Below are positions 16,513 to 24,797 of a stretch of 64,000 nucleotides of DNA, one piece after another (the first letter of the stretch is position 1; every line of letters begins with the position of its first letter). Location: NCBI GenBank assembly GCA_963707575.1, contig OY970171.1, forward strand, positions 1,984,001-2,048,000. The letters are read 5' to 3'. The notes beneath the pieces were generated by a model. It made no database searches. It worked only from the letters and a program-made list of their open reading frames with translations, and was not told the origin of the DNA. The stretch is from Gaiellasilicea sp963707575. GTDB lineage: Bacteria > Actinomycetota > Thermoleophilia > Gaiellales > Gaiellaceae. Made by a program: the position numbers and the translations under genes.

Positions 16513-17729
16513 TCGCGGACGTCCTCGACGCGCGCGTCGAAGCCGCCCTGTCCGAGCTCGACCGCGACGGTGTCCCCCGCCGCGACCTCGGCGGCCGCCC
16601 GGACGATGCCCTCCCGGGCGCGCACGATCGCGTACCCGCGCTCCAGCGTCGCCCGCGGCGACAGGGCCGCGAGCCGGCCGGCGGTGCGCTCGATCGCGGC
16701 CTGCCGGCGCTCGACGAGCAGGGTGGGCCCGCGGCGCAAACGCTCGCCCAGGGAGTCGATCCGCCTCCTATCGCGGTCGAGCGTGCGCCGTGCCCCGCGG
16801 TCGAGCCCGGCCCGCGCGCGGCCGAGCCGCTCCTGAGCCTGTTCGAGTGTCCGGCGGGCCCCGCGCTCGAGCACCGTGTGAGCCCGCGCGAGCTCCCGCC
16901 GCAGCTCGTCGATGTCGGGCACGACGAGCTTCCCCGCCGCCGTCGGCGTGGACGCCCGCACATCCGCTGCGAGATCGCAGAGCGGCGTGTCCTGCTCGTG
17001 ACCAACCGCCGAGACGACCGGCACGGTGCAGCCGGCGACGGCGCGCACGACGCGCTCGTCGCTGAACGGGAGCAGGTCCTCGAAGCTGCCGCCGCCGCGC
17101 GTCAGCACGATCACGTCGACGCCCTGCTCGGCCGCGAGGCCCTCGAGCGCGCTCACGATCCCCGCGGCGGCCCTCGGCCCCTGCACGAGCGTCTCCGCCA
17201 CGAGGACACGGGCTGCGGGGAACCGCGACTGGATCGTCGTGACGACGTCCCGCTTCGCCGCTGCGTCGCTGCCGGTGACGAGCCCGATCCGCCTGGGGAA
17301 GCGCGGGAGCGCGCGCTTGCGCGTGGCGTCGAAGAGGCCCTCGCTCGCGAGCGCGTGCTTGAGCCGCTCGATCGAGGCCAGATGGGCGCCCAGGCCGAAG
17401 CGCTCGATCGACAGCACGCGGAGGCGCAGCTCGCCCTTGGCCGCGTACAGCTCGGGGCGTCCGTACACGTGGACGCGCTCGCCGTCCGTCAAGTCGAGGC
17501 GCAAGGCATCGAAGCCGCGGCGTGGCATCGACGCGGGCAGGCACGCTCCGTCGGCGGGATCCTTCAGCGTGAAGAAGACGCTGCTCCAGCGCTCGTGCCG
17601 CCGCAGCTCGGTCACCTCGCCCTCGATCCACAGCGTCGGCAGGCGTGCGAGCCAGTCCGCGACGCCTCGGTTGAACCCGGCGACGGTGTAGACCTTCCGG
17701 TCGCCGTAGACGAGGGGCTCGATCTTCAC
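16509..17729 (-). CDS. xseA: exodeoxyribonuclease VII large subunit
   Basis: About 406 residues. The N-terminal OB-fold is visible in LWIEGEVTELRRHERWSSVFFTL-like sequence. The catalytic domain has RIGLVTGSDAAAKRDVV and the signature LTRGGGSFEDLLPFSDERVV, followed by VVSAVGHEQDTPLCDLAADV, and a long coiled-coil tail. It cuts single-stranded DNA with XseB in repair. An ATG at 17771 would extend it by 14 residues. I prefer the GTG at 17729 because TAGGGT ends seven bases before it and the protein then begins VKIEPLVYGDRKVYTV. Confidence 0.92.
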   Translation of the reverse strand: MKIEPLVYGDRKVYTVAGFNRGVADWLARLPTLWIEGEVTELRRHERWSSVFFTLKDPADGACLPASMPRRGFDALRLDLTDGERVHVYGRPELYAAKGELRLRVLSIERFGLGAHLASIERLKHALASEGLFDATRKRALPRFPRRIGLVTGSDAAAKRDVVTTIQSRFPAARVLVAETLVQGPRAAAGIVSALEGLAAEQGVDVIVLTRGGGSFEDLLPFSDERVVRAVAGCTVPVVSAVGHEQDTPLCDLAADVRASTPTAAGKLVVPDIDELRRELARAHTVLERGARRTLEQAQERLGRARAGLDRGARRTLDRDRRRIDSLGERLRRGPTLLVERRQAAIERTAGRLAALSPRATLERGYAIVRAREGIVRAAAEVAAGDTVAVELGQGGFDARVEDVRE

Positions 17730-17736
17730 TGCCGTC

Positions 17737-17742
17737 ACCCTA
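17737..17742 (-). promoter_or_regulatory. -10 element for leaderless xseA
   Basis: TAGGGT on the minus strand, seven bases before the preferred GTG at 17729. Confidence 0.45.
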
Positions 17743-17773
17743 GAGGCTCGGACTTGGGCTCCGGGAGCCATGA

Positions 17774-17779
17774 CAGGAT
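17774..17779 (+). promoter_or_regulatory. -10 element for leaderless MFS gene
   Basis: CAGGAT (one mismatch to TANNNT), six bases before the GTG at 17786. It lies only 31 bases from the divergent xseA -10. Confidence 0.35.
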
Positions 17780-17785
17780 CGGCCG

Positions 17786-18994
17786 GTGGACGACGTCATC
17801 CCCGTCGCCGGCGCGGGCCGCTACCGCGCGCTCTTCGCGACCCCGTACGCGCGTCGCCTGACCGCCTCTGCGCTCGTCGCGCGGATGCCGATGGGGATGG
17901 TGCCCCTCGCGCTCCTGCTCGTCGTTCGGGATCGAGGTGGCAGCTTCGGCGCGGCCGGGCTCGTGAGCGGTTCGTTTCTCGTCGCCGCCGGGCTCGGGGC
18001 GCCGGTGGCGGGGAGACTGATGGACCGGCGAGGGGCATCGCGGCTCCTGCTCCGGCGGGCCGTGCTCTCGCCGCTCGCCCTGCTCGCGGCCGGCGCTCTC
18101 GCGGTCGCGTCTGCGCCCCTCCTAGCGGTCGGGGTTTGCGCCGCCGCCGCCGGAGCGCTGCTGCCGGCCGTCGGGTCGGCCATGCGGGCGCTCTGGCCCC
18201 GGCTGTTGGAGGGTCCGACGCTGCGCTCGACCGCCTACTCGCTCGAGGCGTCGCTCCAGGAGATCTTCTTCGTGGTCGGGCCGCTCCTCGTTGCCCTCGC
18301 AGCCGGGCTGCTCGCGCCTGTCGTCGCGCTCGTGATCGCCGCGGCCGCGTGTGCGGGCGGCACCGTCGCGTTCGCGACGACGCCACCTGTGCGGGCCTGG
18401 CGTCCGGACGGCTCGCACGCGGATGCCGGCCTCGTCGGTGCGCTCGGGGCGAGCGGCGTGCGCACGGTCGTCCTCTTCGGCGTCTGTTGCGGTCTCGCCT
18501 TCGGCGGCGCCGAGGTCGGCATGCCGGCATTCGCCGAGGAGCACGGCAGCGCGGCGCTCGGCGGGATTCCGCTCGCGCTCTTCGCCGCCGGGAGCCTGGT
18601 CGGCGGGCTCGTCGTCGGCGCCCGCACGACGAGGGAGGCCGGGTCGCTGTTGCGCGTCTCGTCCATCGCGCTCGCGATCGGCCTCGCCCCGCTCGTGCTG
18701 GCCCCGTCCCTGCCGGTGCTCGCGGTGCTCGCCTTCGTCGCCGGCCTCCCGATCGCACCGTCCTTCGCCGCGGCCTACGGCCTGCTCGACCGCGTCGCCC
18801 GCCCGGGGACGCACGCAGAGGCCTTCGCCTGGATCGGCACCAGCCTCTCGGCAGGGCTCGCGACGGGAGCCGCCGTGGGCGGGATCGCGATCGACGAGTG
18901 GGGCGTCGACGCCGCGTTCGCGCTCGGCTGTGCCGGGGCCGCGCTCGCCGCGCTCGTGGCGAGATTCGGCCCGGGCCTGTCCGTCGGCGGGTAA
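17786..18994 (+). CDS. MFS transporter
   Basis: A 402-residue major facilitator with 12 predicted membrane segments. The loop after helix 2 reads GRLMDRRGASRLLLRR, matching the MFS motif A (GxLxDRxGxR). It probably exports small molecules by proton antiport, but substrate cannot be inferred. It is monocistronic: its start is divergent from xseA, and a three-hairpin repeat lies just downstream. Confidence 0.82.
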   Translation: MDDVIPVAGAGRYRALFATPYARRLTASALVARMPMGMVPLALLLVVRDRGGSFGAAGLVSGSFLVAAGLGAPVAGRLMDRRGASRLLLRRAVLSPLALLAAGALAVASAPLLAVGVCAAAAGALLPAVGSAMRALWPRLLEGPTLRSTAYSLEASLQEIFFVVGPLLVALAAGLLAPVVALVIAAAACAGGTVAFATTPPVRAWRPDGSHADAGLVGALGASGVRTVVLFGVCCGLAFGGAEVGMPAFAEEHGSAALGGIPLALFAAGSLVGGLVVGARTTREAGSLLRVSSIALAIGLAPLVLAPSLPVLAVLAFVAGLPIAPSFAAAYGLLDRVARPGTHAEAFAWIGTSLSAGLATGAAVGGIAIDEWGVDAAFALGCAGAALAALVARFGPGLSVGG

Positions 18995-18996
18995 GC

Positions 18997-19136
18997 CCGC
19001 GGCCCAGGCTCGTCCGTCGGCAGGAGAGGCCGCGAAGCGGCCTCCTTCAGGGGTCTTGCCTGGGCATGGCTCGGCCATGCTCACGCAGCTCTTGACGTTC
19101 GCGCGAGCGCGGGCTTTGCCGGTGCTCGCTGCGGGC
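18997..19136 (-). repeat. three-hairpin intergenic element, copy 1
   Basis: Read on the minus strand, it begins at the stop codon of the 67-residue gene with GCCCGCAGCGAGC. In order it holds hairpin A (19103-19129, outer arms GCGAGC/GCTCGC), a single-stranded 14-mer GTCAAGAGCTGCGT (19083-19096), hairpin B (19064-19080, GCATGGC/GCCATGC) and hairpin C (19026-19044, GAGGCCGC/GCGGCCTC with a 3-base loop). The same order occurs in copy 2 near 54000. It may act as a 3'-end or termination element; no U-tract follows. Confidence 0.7.
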
Positions 19137-19339
19137 TAGAGCAGAATCTCAGCGGCCGTGCGCGGGTCGCAGCCCTTGCCGACGAGCTCGACCGCCTCGT
19201 GCAGGTCGGCTTCGAGCGCAGCCGCGATCCGCTCGGCGAGCGGAAGTGGGTAGCCGGCCTCCATCAGGACGTGCAGCCGCCAGGACTCCACCTTCGCGCG
19301 CTCGTTGCCACGCTCGATGAGCTCGGTCGTCTCAGCCAT
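19136..19339 (-). CDS. conserved hypothetical small protein (67 aa)
   Basis: A 67-residue soluble helical protein: ETTELIERGNERAKVESWRL, then EAGYPLPLAERIAAALEADL and HEAVELVGKGCDPRTAAEIL. The last part looks like a two-helix module that could bind another protein. No family name comes to mind. The ATG lacks a clear Shine-Dalgarno or a -10 at the leaderless distance. A three-hairpin repeat begins at its stop. Codon use is like its neighbours, so I consider it real. Confidence 0.65.
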   Translation of the reverse strand: MAETTELIERGNERAKVESWRLHVLMEAGYPLPLAERIAAALEADLHEAVELVGKGCDPRTAAEILL

Positions 19340-19432
19340 TGTGCGTCGAGTGTTCGTGCTGCATCAGACGAACCCTCCCACCTAAAGTTGGCTCGCTGTG
19401 GGTAGGCCTGTGGGTAGCCCCCCGGGTGGGTT

Positions 19433-20765
19433 TCAGCTCCGGCGGATGCCCGCGTGCAGGTCGTCGACCTTGCGCGAGAGGTCCCCGAGCCGGGCCTCCA
19501 GGGCCGCCCGCTCGGCCTCGGCCTCGGCCACGAGCGAGCCGAGCGTGCGCCTCAGATCGGCGTCGGCGTCCGCGATTCGGCGCGCAAAGGCCTCGGTCAG
19601 CTCCTCGCGCTCCCGTTCGAAGGCAGTCTGGGACTGGCGCAGGCGTGCTTCGATCCGCTTCTGACCGCTCTCGCCGGTCTGGGTGAGCCGCTCTGCGAAC
19701 ACGGCGTCCGCCTGCCGGACGAACGTCTCGACCGCGCGGTCGAGCTCACGGGAGAGGCGGGCCGCAGCCTCCTCGCGTGAGCTGCGGAGCGTCACGTCGA
19801 ACTGCTGCGCCGCCGCCTCGGCGAAGCGCTCGCCCTCGCGGGCCACGGTGCGCTGCAGCTGCTCCACCTGCCTGCGCTCGACATCGGCGAACGAGGCCTC
19901 GATCCGGCGGGTCGCGTCGACCTCGCCGCGCTCGATCTGCTCGGCCAGCGCCTCCTCGCGGCGACGGAGCCGATCTGCGATCTCCTCGATCACGCGACGC
20001 CGCTCGCCGGTGTGTGCCTGGAGCTCGTCCAGAGCCTCCGCCACCGCCGCCTGTGCGGAGCGCTCGAGGTCCTCGCGCAACCGCAGGACCGAGGCTCGCT
20101 GCGTCTCTGATGTCGTCACCAGCTCGGCCGCCTCGGCCTCGATGCGTGCCTCCGCCTCGGCGATCAGCTGCTTCTGCTTCTGCTCGAGCTTTCCGAGCTG
20201 CGCTTCGAGCGCGCTCTGAGCTCGATCGAGATCGTCCGACCAGCCGCGCAGCCGCTCCTGGACGCGTTGCTCCACGGACGCGAGCGCCCCGGCGAGCTCC
20301 TGGCCGGCGCTGCGCTCGCGTTCGCCGAACTCGCGCCGGCGCTCCTCCGCGATCCGCCGCTCCTCCTCGGCCAGGATCGAGATCGAATCGGCTCGCGTGC
20401 GGGCCAGCAGCTGCTGCAGCTCGGCCGTCCGTTGCTCGGTCTCCTCCGCGATCGCAGCCTCGATCCTCGCGTGAGCCGCGTCGAGCAGTCGTTCGTTCGC
20501 GCGCACGCGGCGCAGCGCCTGGGCCAGGCGCGGCCGCCCCGGTTAGGGCGACAGCGGCGCCGGTCAGCGCAGTCGCCGCAAGAGCGAGCTCTCGGTCGGG
20601 ATCGAGCGCGACCAGGACCCACGCGGCCGCCGCGACGAGACCGACGAGCGCCGCAAGCAGCGCCGCGCCACGCGGCCGCAGCTGGCCCGCAGCGGCCGCT
20701 CCGACTGCGACGGCCGCAAGGACGACGGCGGCGACGGAGACTGCCTCGAGTGTGTTCTCGAGCAT
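19433..20765 (-). pseudogene. membrane-anchored coiled-coil protein, split by a frameshift
   Basis: The 5' part (20765 to about 20540) encodes MLENTLEAVSVAAVVLAAVA and two to three membrane segments. The 3' part (open from about 20540, first start GTG 20506) encodes over 350 residues of Arg/Glu-rich coiled coil, such as EEERRIAEERRREFGERERS. The frames differ by one base. Removing one G from the GGGG run at 20537-20540 joins them smoothly (GRPRLAQALRRVRANERLLD). A membrane-tethered scaffold is a reasonable guess. The ATG at 20765 has TACCAT six bases upstream. The break is either real inactivation or a homopolymer sequencing error. Confidence 0.7.
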
Positions 20766-20771
20766 CGGCGC

Positions 20772-20777
20772 ATGGTA
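20772..20777 (-). promoter_or_regulatory. -10 element for leaderless coiled-coil gene
   Basis: TACCAT on the minus strand, six bases before the ATG at 20765. Confidence 0.45.
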
Positions 20778-20784
20778 GTTGCGG

Positions 20785-20790
20785 CATGCT
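20785..20790 (+). promoter_or_regulatory. -10 element for leaderless hypothetical gene
   Basis: CATGCT (one mismatch to TANNNT), six bases before the GTG at 20797. It lies 8 bases from the divergent -10. Confidence 0.3.
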
Positions 20791-20796
20791 GGCTCG

Positions 20797-21357
20797 GTGA
20801 CGCTCGCCGACGAGCTGGAGGGGATCGCCGCGCTGGCGGCGAGCCGGGCAGAGCCCGACGAGCGCGTCGCCGCGGTGCTCGCCACCGAACCTGCGCCGGA
20901 GCGCAGGATCTACGTCTGCGCGTTCGAGCGCGCAGCCGGCGACGAGCAGACGTGGCTCGCGCTCGACGGCGCGGGCGAGCCCGTCGCGAGCCGCGGAGAC
21001 GTGCGGGACGCAATCTCGATCGCGGCCCTGTGCGAGCTCGCCGCGGAGACGGCGGGCGGGGGCGACCTCGACGAGCTGCGCGCGCAGCTCGTCGCGATCC
21101 GGCTGACCGAGGCGCCCGACGGGATCGACGAGGCCGAGTCGGCGCTCGACGAGCTCCAGAGCGTGCTCGGGTCGCCGCCCGTGCTTGCGACTCCCGCGCG
21201 GCTGGACGCGATCGGCCAGGCGGCGCGGCAGCTCGAGGTCGCGCTCGGCGGCGGGCTCCAGCCCTCACCCTTCGCCGAGGCTCTGCGCGGCTCCGCCGCC
21301 GTGGTCGACGCCCTGCTCGGCGACGTCGAGCGCTCTTACAGAGGCCCGCTCGTCTAA
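20797..21357 (+). CDS. hypothetical protein (186 aa)
   Basis: A 186-residue acidic soluble protein with no family I recognise. It starts VTLADELEGIAALAASRAEP, has a short beta-rich part (RIYVCAFERAAGDEQTWLAL) and then long helices. I chose the GTG at 20797 rather than a TTG six codons upstream because a -10-like CATGCT ends six bases before it. Its stop forms part of the -10 of the next gene, so the two lie very tightly packed. Function unknown. Confidence 0.65.
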   Translation: MTLADELEGIAALAASRAEPDERVAAVLATEPAPERRIYVCAFERAAGDEQTWLALDGAGEPVASRGDVRDAISIAALCELAAETAGGGDLDELRAQLVAIRLTEAPDGIDEAESALDELQSVLGSPPVLATPARLDAIGQAARQLEVALGGGLQPSPFAEALRGSAAVVDALLGDVERSYRGPLV

Positions 21358-21360
21358 CCT
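21355..21360 (+). promoter_or_regulatory. -10 element for leaderless 97-aa gene
   Basis: TAACCT, seven bases before the ATG at 21368. Its first three bases are the stop codon of the preceding gene. Confidence 0.45.
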
Positions 21361-21367
21361 ATCGGGC

Positions 21368-21661
21368 ATGGAAGGCGGCTTCGGTTTCCCGTTCGGCGGC
21401 GATCCCGAGGATCTGCTGCGCGGGATCCAGGAGTTCGCGGCGAAACAGGCCGAGACGGTGCAGGAGGCGCAGCGCGAGCAGTTCGCGACGCTGACGCTCA
21501 ACACCGCCGTCGAGCTGACCGCGGCGGCGCTCAAGCAGGTTCAGGCCGCCGGCGGGCCGGACGAGCAGGCGATCGCGCTCCGCGACGCCATGCGCGTGCT
21601 CTTCCCCGAGGCCGTCGCGCTCGTCTCGGCGGCGCGCCAGGGCTTCATGCGCGAACAGTAG
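21368..21661 (+). CDS. hypothetical protein (97 aa)
   Basis: A 97-residue helical protein beginning MEGGFGFPFGGDPEDLLRGI, followed by QEFAAKQAETVQEAQREQFA. The Gly/Phe-rich head plus one or two amphipathic helices suggests a partner-binding or polymer-binding role, but no family is recognised. It is the last gene before a ~140-bp repeat element and is in line with the preceding gene. Confidence 0.65.
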   Translation: MEGGFGFPFGGDPEDLLRGIQEFAAKQAETVQEAQREQFATLTLNTAVELTAAALKQVQAAGGPDEQAIALRDAMRVLFPEAVALVSAARQGFMREQ

Positions 21662-21671
21662 TAGGCTCGCT

Positions 21672-21813
21672 CGCGCCCCTGGCCGGCCGGCTCCCGGCGG
21701 GCGGAGCCCGCCTCCGCCAGCCTCGCGCGCCTGGCCGAACGCGACTCTCCGGGTCTGGCCTAACGGCCTATCCCCTCCGGCCGCGCACGGCCAGACGCGC
21801 GCCAGGAACGCGA
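21672..21813. repeat. ~142-bp intergenic repeat, family 2 copy 1
   Basis: It starts CGCGCCCCTGGCC and ends GCCAGGAACGCGA; CCTGGC and GCCAGG can pair as terminal arms. Inside is a 7-bp hairpin (GGCGGGC, loop GGA, GCCCGCC at 21696-21712). The copy at 24642-24786 shares both ends and the hairpin, but one pair is swapped from G-C to C-G. Nothing suggests a coding role. Confidence 0.65.
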
Positions 21814-21837
21814 TCGACGGGGTAGGCTCCGCCGCCG

Positions 21838-22734
21838 ATGTCACTGCTCGACAAGACGATCGTCCGGCTGCTGCCGGCGGTGCCGCGGCCCGTCGTCCGC
21901 CGGCTCTCGGCCCGCTACATCGCCGGGCCCGAGCTGGCCGATGCGCGGCGCGTCGTCGCGACCCTGAACGCGCAGGGAAAGCTGGCCACCGTGGACGTCC
22001 TGGGCGAGGAGATCACGCGGCCGGACGAGGCCGAGGAGATCACCCAGGCGTACCTCGACTTCCTCGACGTGATCGACGAGGACGGGCTCGACGCGAACGT
22101 CAGTGTCAAGCTCAGCGGGATCGGCCTGAGCCTCGATCCCGAGCTCGCGCGGGCCAACCTGGAGGCGATCGCCGCCCGCGGCACGTTCGTCCGGATCGAC
22201 ATGGAAGACTCGTCCACGACGGACGCGACGCTCTCGCTCTACCACGACCTCCTGGCTGCCGGCGCCGAGAACCTGGGCGTCGTCCTGCAGGCCGCGCTCA
22301 AGCGCACGGTCGACGACGCGACCGCTCTCGCCGGCGCGAACGTCCGGCTCTGCAAGGGCATCTACCTGGAGCCGCCCGACATCGCTCACCGGGACTTCGA
22401 CGCCGTGCGGGCGAACTATGTGAGCGCGCTCGACGCCCTCCTCGACGGCGGCTGCTACGTCGGGATCGCGACGCACGACGAGTGGCTCGTCGAGCAGGCA
22501 CTCCGCGCGGTGCGCGAGCGCGAGCTCGACCGCGACGAGTACGAGTTCCAGATGCTCCTGGGCGTGCAGACCCGCCTCGGCGACCGGCTGGTGGCCGAGG
22601 GGCATCGGCTCCGCATCTACGTGCCCTTCGGGCGCCAGTGGTACGAGTACTCGCTGCGGCGGCTGCAGGAGAACCCCAAGGTGGCCGGCTACATCGCCGC
22701 CGACACGCTGAACCGGCTCGTGCCCGGGCGCTAG
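21838..22734 (+). CDS. putB: proline dehydrogenase
   Basis: A 298-residue stand-alone proline dehydrogenase of the short actinobacterial/Bacillus type. It oxidises proline to delta-1-pyrroline-5-carboxylate with FAD at the membrane face. TIM-barrel motifs are VSVKLSGIGLSLDP, TFVRIDMEDSSTTDATL, LCKGIYLEPPDIAHRD and, near the end, VPFGRQWYEYSLRRLQENP, which carries the conserved substrate-binding RR pair (YxxRRxxEN form). TAGGCT lies nine bases before the ATG. No P5C dehydrogenase is present in the window. The symbol is the common name of the monofunctional enzyme. Confidence 0.92.
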   Translation: MSLLDKTIVRLLPAVPRPVVRRLSARYIAGPELADARRVVATLNAQGKLATVDVLGEEITRPDEAEEITQAYLDFLDVIDEDGLDANVSVKLSGIGLSLDPELARANLEAIAARGTFVRIDMEDSSTTDATLSLYHDLLAAGAENLGVVLQAALKRTVDDATALAGANVRLCKGIYLEPPDIAHRDFDAVRANYVSALDALLDGGCYVGIATHDEWLVEQALRAVRERELDRDEYEFQMLLGVQTRLGDRLVAEGHRLRIYVPFGRQWYEYSLRRLQENPKVAGYIAADTLNRLVPGR

Positions 22735-22737
22735 CCG

Positions 22738-23019
22738 CTACGGCGGCGGCGGGCCCGGAGGGACGTCGTCTTCCTCGACGACCGTCGTCCGGCGCTGCGG
22801 CGCGGCGGGGCGCACCGGCGCGCCCTCGACGTAGGCGGCGCGGCGGTGGAAGCCGCCCCAGCTCGACCAGAAGATCATCGAGAGCACGAGCCCCAGCAGG
22901 CCGACGATCAGCAGGATCACGCCGATCGCGTTCACGTCGAGACCCTCGGCCTCGGCGGTGACGCCCCAGGTGAGGATCGCGCCGACGGCGATCAGGACGA
23001 GGCTGACTCCGACTCCCAT
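22738..23019 (-). CDS. small membrane protein, DUF6458-like
   Basis: A 93-residue protein with two hydrophobic segments (MGVGVSLVLIAVGAILTWGV and NAIGVILLIVGLLGLVLSMI) and a charged, Pro-rich tail ending VPPGPPPP. This two-helix layout is common in small actinobacterial envelope proteins of the DUF6458 type. Function is unknown. Its stop faces that of proline dehydrogenase three bases away. GAGGGCGT upstream of the ATG is a possible weak Shine-Dalgarno. Confidence 0.7.
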   Translation of the reverse strand: MGVGVSLVLIAVGAILTWGVTAEAEGLDVNAIGVILLIVGLLGLVLSMIFWSSWGGFHRRAAYVEGAPVRPAAPQRRTTVVEEDDVPPGPPPP

Positions 23020-23047
23020 ACGCCCTCTGTCCCCGCTGCGCCGGTTT

Positions 23048-23662
23048 CTACGCCTCCTGCTTCTCGGCTGCCAGGACGAGCTGGTCGGGAATCTTGGCCT
23101 CGCGGCCCGGCCACTCCTCGACGCCGCGCAGGACGAGGCCGGCGTCGACGACGCAGGTGACGAGCTCGCCCAGGCCGATCGTCGCGAAGTAGTCGCCGCG
23201 CCAGCGCCCGAACGCGTCGAGGCAGAGCGCGGCCGGATGCTCGTCGTGGAGCAGCAGAACCCCGCCCGGGCGGAGCGCTGCGGACACGCCGGCCGCCCAC
23301 GCACGCGGGTCTCGCAGCCGCCGCAGCGAGCCGGAGCCGAGATACACCAGATCCCAGCGGCCGAGCAGGAGCTCGGGGGGGAGGGCCTCGGCGTCGGCGT
23401 GCACCCAGGGCACGTCGGGCCCCTTCCGGCGGGCCGCCTCGATCGCCTCCGAGTCGTCGTCGACGCCCGTCACGAGCGCGCCGAGCTCGACGAGCTCGAG
23501 CGTCTCGCGGCCGGTGCCGCAGAGGAGATGGAGCACGCGGCTTCCGCCGACGCCGGCCAGCCGCTCGCGGATCCGTGGTGGCAGCCCCGGCGTCGCGAGC
23601 ACGTTCTCGGACGTCCGGTGCGCGTCGTCGAAGGCGCGGCGGTTGTGATCGGTCGGCTCCAC
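23048..23662 (-). CDS. class I SAM-dependent methyltransferase
   Basis: A 204-residue Rossmann methyltransferase. Motif I reads VLHLLCGTGRETLELVELG near residues 43-61, followed by the acidic VTGVDDDSEAIEAARRKG, motif II HADAEALP and motif IV WDLVYLGSGSLRRL. The substrate is unknown. The GTG start has CACACT ending six bases upstream, a weaker version of the leaderless pattern. It is divergent from the next small membrane gene. Confidence 0.82.
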   Translation of the reverse strand: MEPTDHNRRAFDDAHRTSENVLATPGLPPRIRERLAGVGGSRVLHLLCGTGRETLELVELGALVTGVDDDSEAIEAARRKGPDVPWVHADAEALPPELLLGRWDLVYLGSGSLRRLRDPRAWAAGVSAALRPGGVLLLHDEHPAALCLDAFGRWRGDYFATIGLGELVTCVVDAGLVLRGVEEWPGREAKIPDQLVLAAEKQEA

Positions 23663-23688
23663 CGTTGCAGTGTGCCCCGTGACGGCGC

Positions 23689-23694
23689 TACCGT
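23689..23694 (+). promoter_or_regulatory. -10 element for leaderless 66-aa membrane gene
   Basis: TACCGT, six bases before the ATG at 23701, which favours that start over the GTG at 23698. Confidence 0.45.
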
Positions 23695-23700
23695 GGGGTG

Positions 23701-23901
23701 ATGGCGGCCCGGATCGCGCTCGGGGTGATCGTCGCCGGCGCTGTGGCGGTGGGGGTCGCCTGGGGTCTCGGCGCCCTCGGCGTCTACCTCTTCTTCGCCC
23801 TCGTCGCGGGCGCGCTCAGCCTCGGCGCCACAGTCGGCGGCGACTGGCTCACCGGCGCAAGCCGCGGTCGCTTCGACCGCGGGCCACGGCGTCGGGGCTA
23901 G
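23701..23901 (+). CDS. small membrane protein (66 aa)
   Basis: A 66-residue protein with two hydrophobic helices (MAARIALGVIVAGAVAVGVA and ALGVYLFFALVAGALSLGAT) and a basic tail SRGRFDRGPRRRG. Nothing identifies a function. The ATG is preferred over the GTG one codon earlier because TACCGT ends exactly six bases before it. It is convergent with the FabL-like gene, three bases between stops. Confidence 0.6.
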   Translation: MAARIALGVIVAGAVAVGVAWGLGALGVYLFFALVAGALSLGATVGGDWLTGASRGRFDRGPRRRG

Positions 23902-23904
23902 CTC

Positions 23905-24648
23905 CTAGGCCAGCAGCGAGTAGCCGCCGTCGACGACGAGCGTCTGCCCGCGCACCATCTCCGCTTCCCGGGAGCAGAGGAAGGTGACCGCCGCGGCGAC
24001 GTCCTCCGGCGTCACGAGCCTGCCGACGGGGTTGCGGGCGCCCAGCTCGAGCATCGCCTCCCGGTTCGGGAAGTGCTCGAGCGCACCGGTGTCCACGACG
24101 CCGGCCGAGACCGCGTTCACGCGGATGCCGCGCCCGGCGAGCTCGACTGCCAGGTAGCGCACGAGCGCCTCCAGCGCAGCCTTCGAGGTGCCGACGAGCG
24201 AGTAGTTCTCCAGCACGCGCTGCGAGCCGAGGCTCGAGAGGCCAATGATCGACGAGCCGGGTCGCATCTGCGGTGCCGACACGCGTGCGAGGGAGAGCAG
24301 CGCCTTCGCATTCGCGTCGAGCGTCCAGTCCCAGTGCTTGTCCTCCGTCTCGAGCGCCGGGCGAATGACGCCGCTGGCCGCGTTGTGCACGAGCGCGTCG
24401 AGCGGCCCGAGCGCGGCCACCTCCTCGAGCACACGGGACGACGAGATGTTGCCGCGCACGAGCACGGGCTCGGCGCCGAGCGCCCGCAACTCCTCGGCCG
24501 TGGCCTCGGCTGCCTTGTCGGAGCGCAGGTAGCCGATCGCCACCTGCGTCGCGCCGAGCGCGGCGAAGCGCAGCGCGATCGCCTTGCCGATTCCGCGCGA
24601 CCCTCCCGTCACGAGGACGGAAGAACCCTCGAAGCTCACCTCGCGCAC
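23905..24648 (-). CDS. fabL: SDR-family enoyl-ACP reductase, FabL-like
   Basis: A short-chain dehydrogenase of up to 247 residues. The cofactor loop is VTGGSRGIGKAIALRFAALG. The active site is Y149-x6-K156 (YSLVGTSKAALE), the spacing of FabI/FabL enoyl reductases rather than the classical Y-x3-K. The run VVDTGALEHFPNREAMLELG is nearly diagnostic for FabL. It would reduce trans-2-enoyl-ACP with NADPH in fatty-acid elongation. The GTG at 24648 lies inside a repeat element; a second GTG at 24636 (VSFEGSSVLVTGG) may be the true start. Confidence 0.82.
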   Translation of the reverse strand: MREVSFEGSSVLVTGGSRGIGKAIALRFAALGATQVAIGYLRSDKAAEATAEELRALGAEPVLVRGNISSSRVLEEVAALGPLDALVHNAASGVIRPALETEDKHWDWTLDANAKALLSLARVSAPQMRPGSSIIGLSSLGSQRVLENYSLVGTSKAALEALVRYLAVELAGRGIRVNAVSAGVVDTGALEHFPNREAMLELGARNPVGRLVTPEDVAAAVTFLCSREAEMVRGQTLVVDGGYSLLA

Positions 24649-24786
24649 CTGGCCGGCTGCGCCTCCCGGCCGGCGGAGCCGGCCTCCGGCGCAGCCTCGC
24701 GCCGCTCGCGGCGCTTCAGCCGGCGGGCCGTACCTCCGTACTGTCCCACCGGCCTACGCACCGCGAGCGGCGCGCCAGGAACGCGA
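24642..24786. repeat. ~145-bp intergenic repeat, family 2 copy 2
   Basis: It shares the start CGCGCACCTGGCCGG, the CTCCCGG block, the GCCTCGCG block and the end GCCAGGAACGCGA with the copy at 21672. The central hairpin is GGCCGGC, loop GGA, GCCGGCC (24668-24684). It lies between the FabL-like gene's 5' end and the stop of the 96-residue gene, and it overlaps the first codons of the FabL-like gene if the GTG at 24648 is used. Confidence 0.65.
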
Positions 24787-24797
24787 GGGGTGTGTGT

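Noticed and set aside
19387..19425. Direct repeat of TGTGGGTAG in the gap after the 67-residue gene
   Set aside because: Two short copies only, no link to a gene start or fold.
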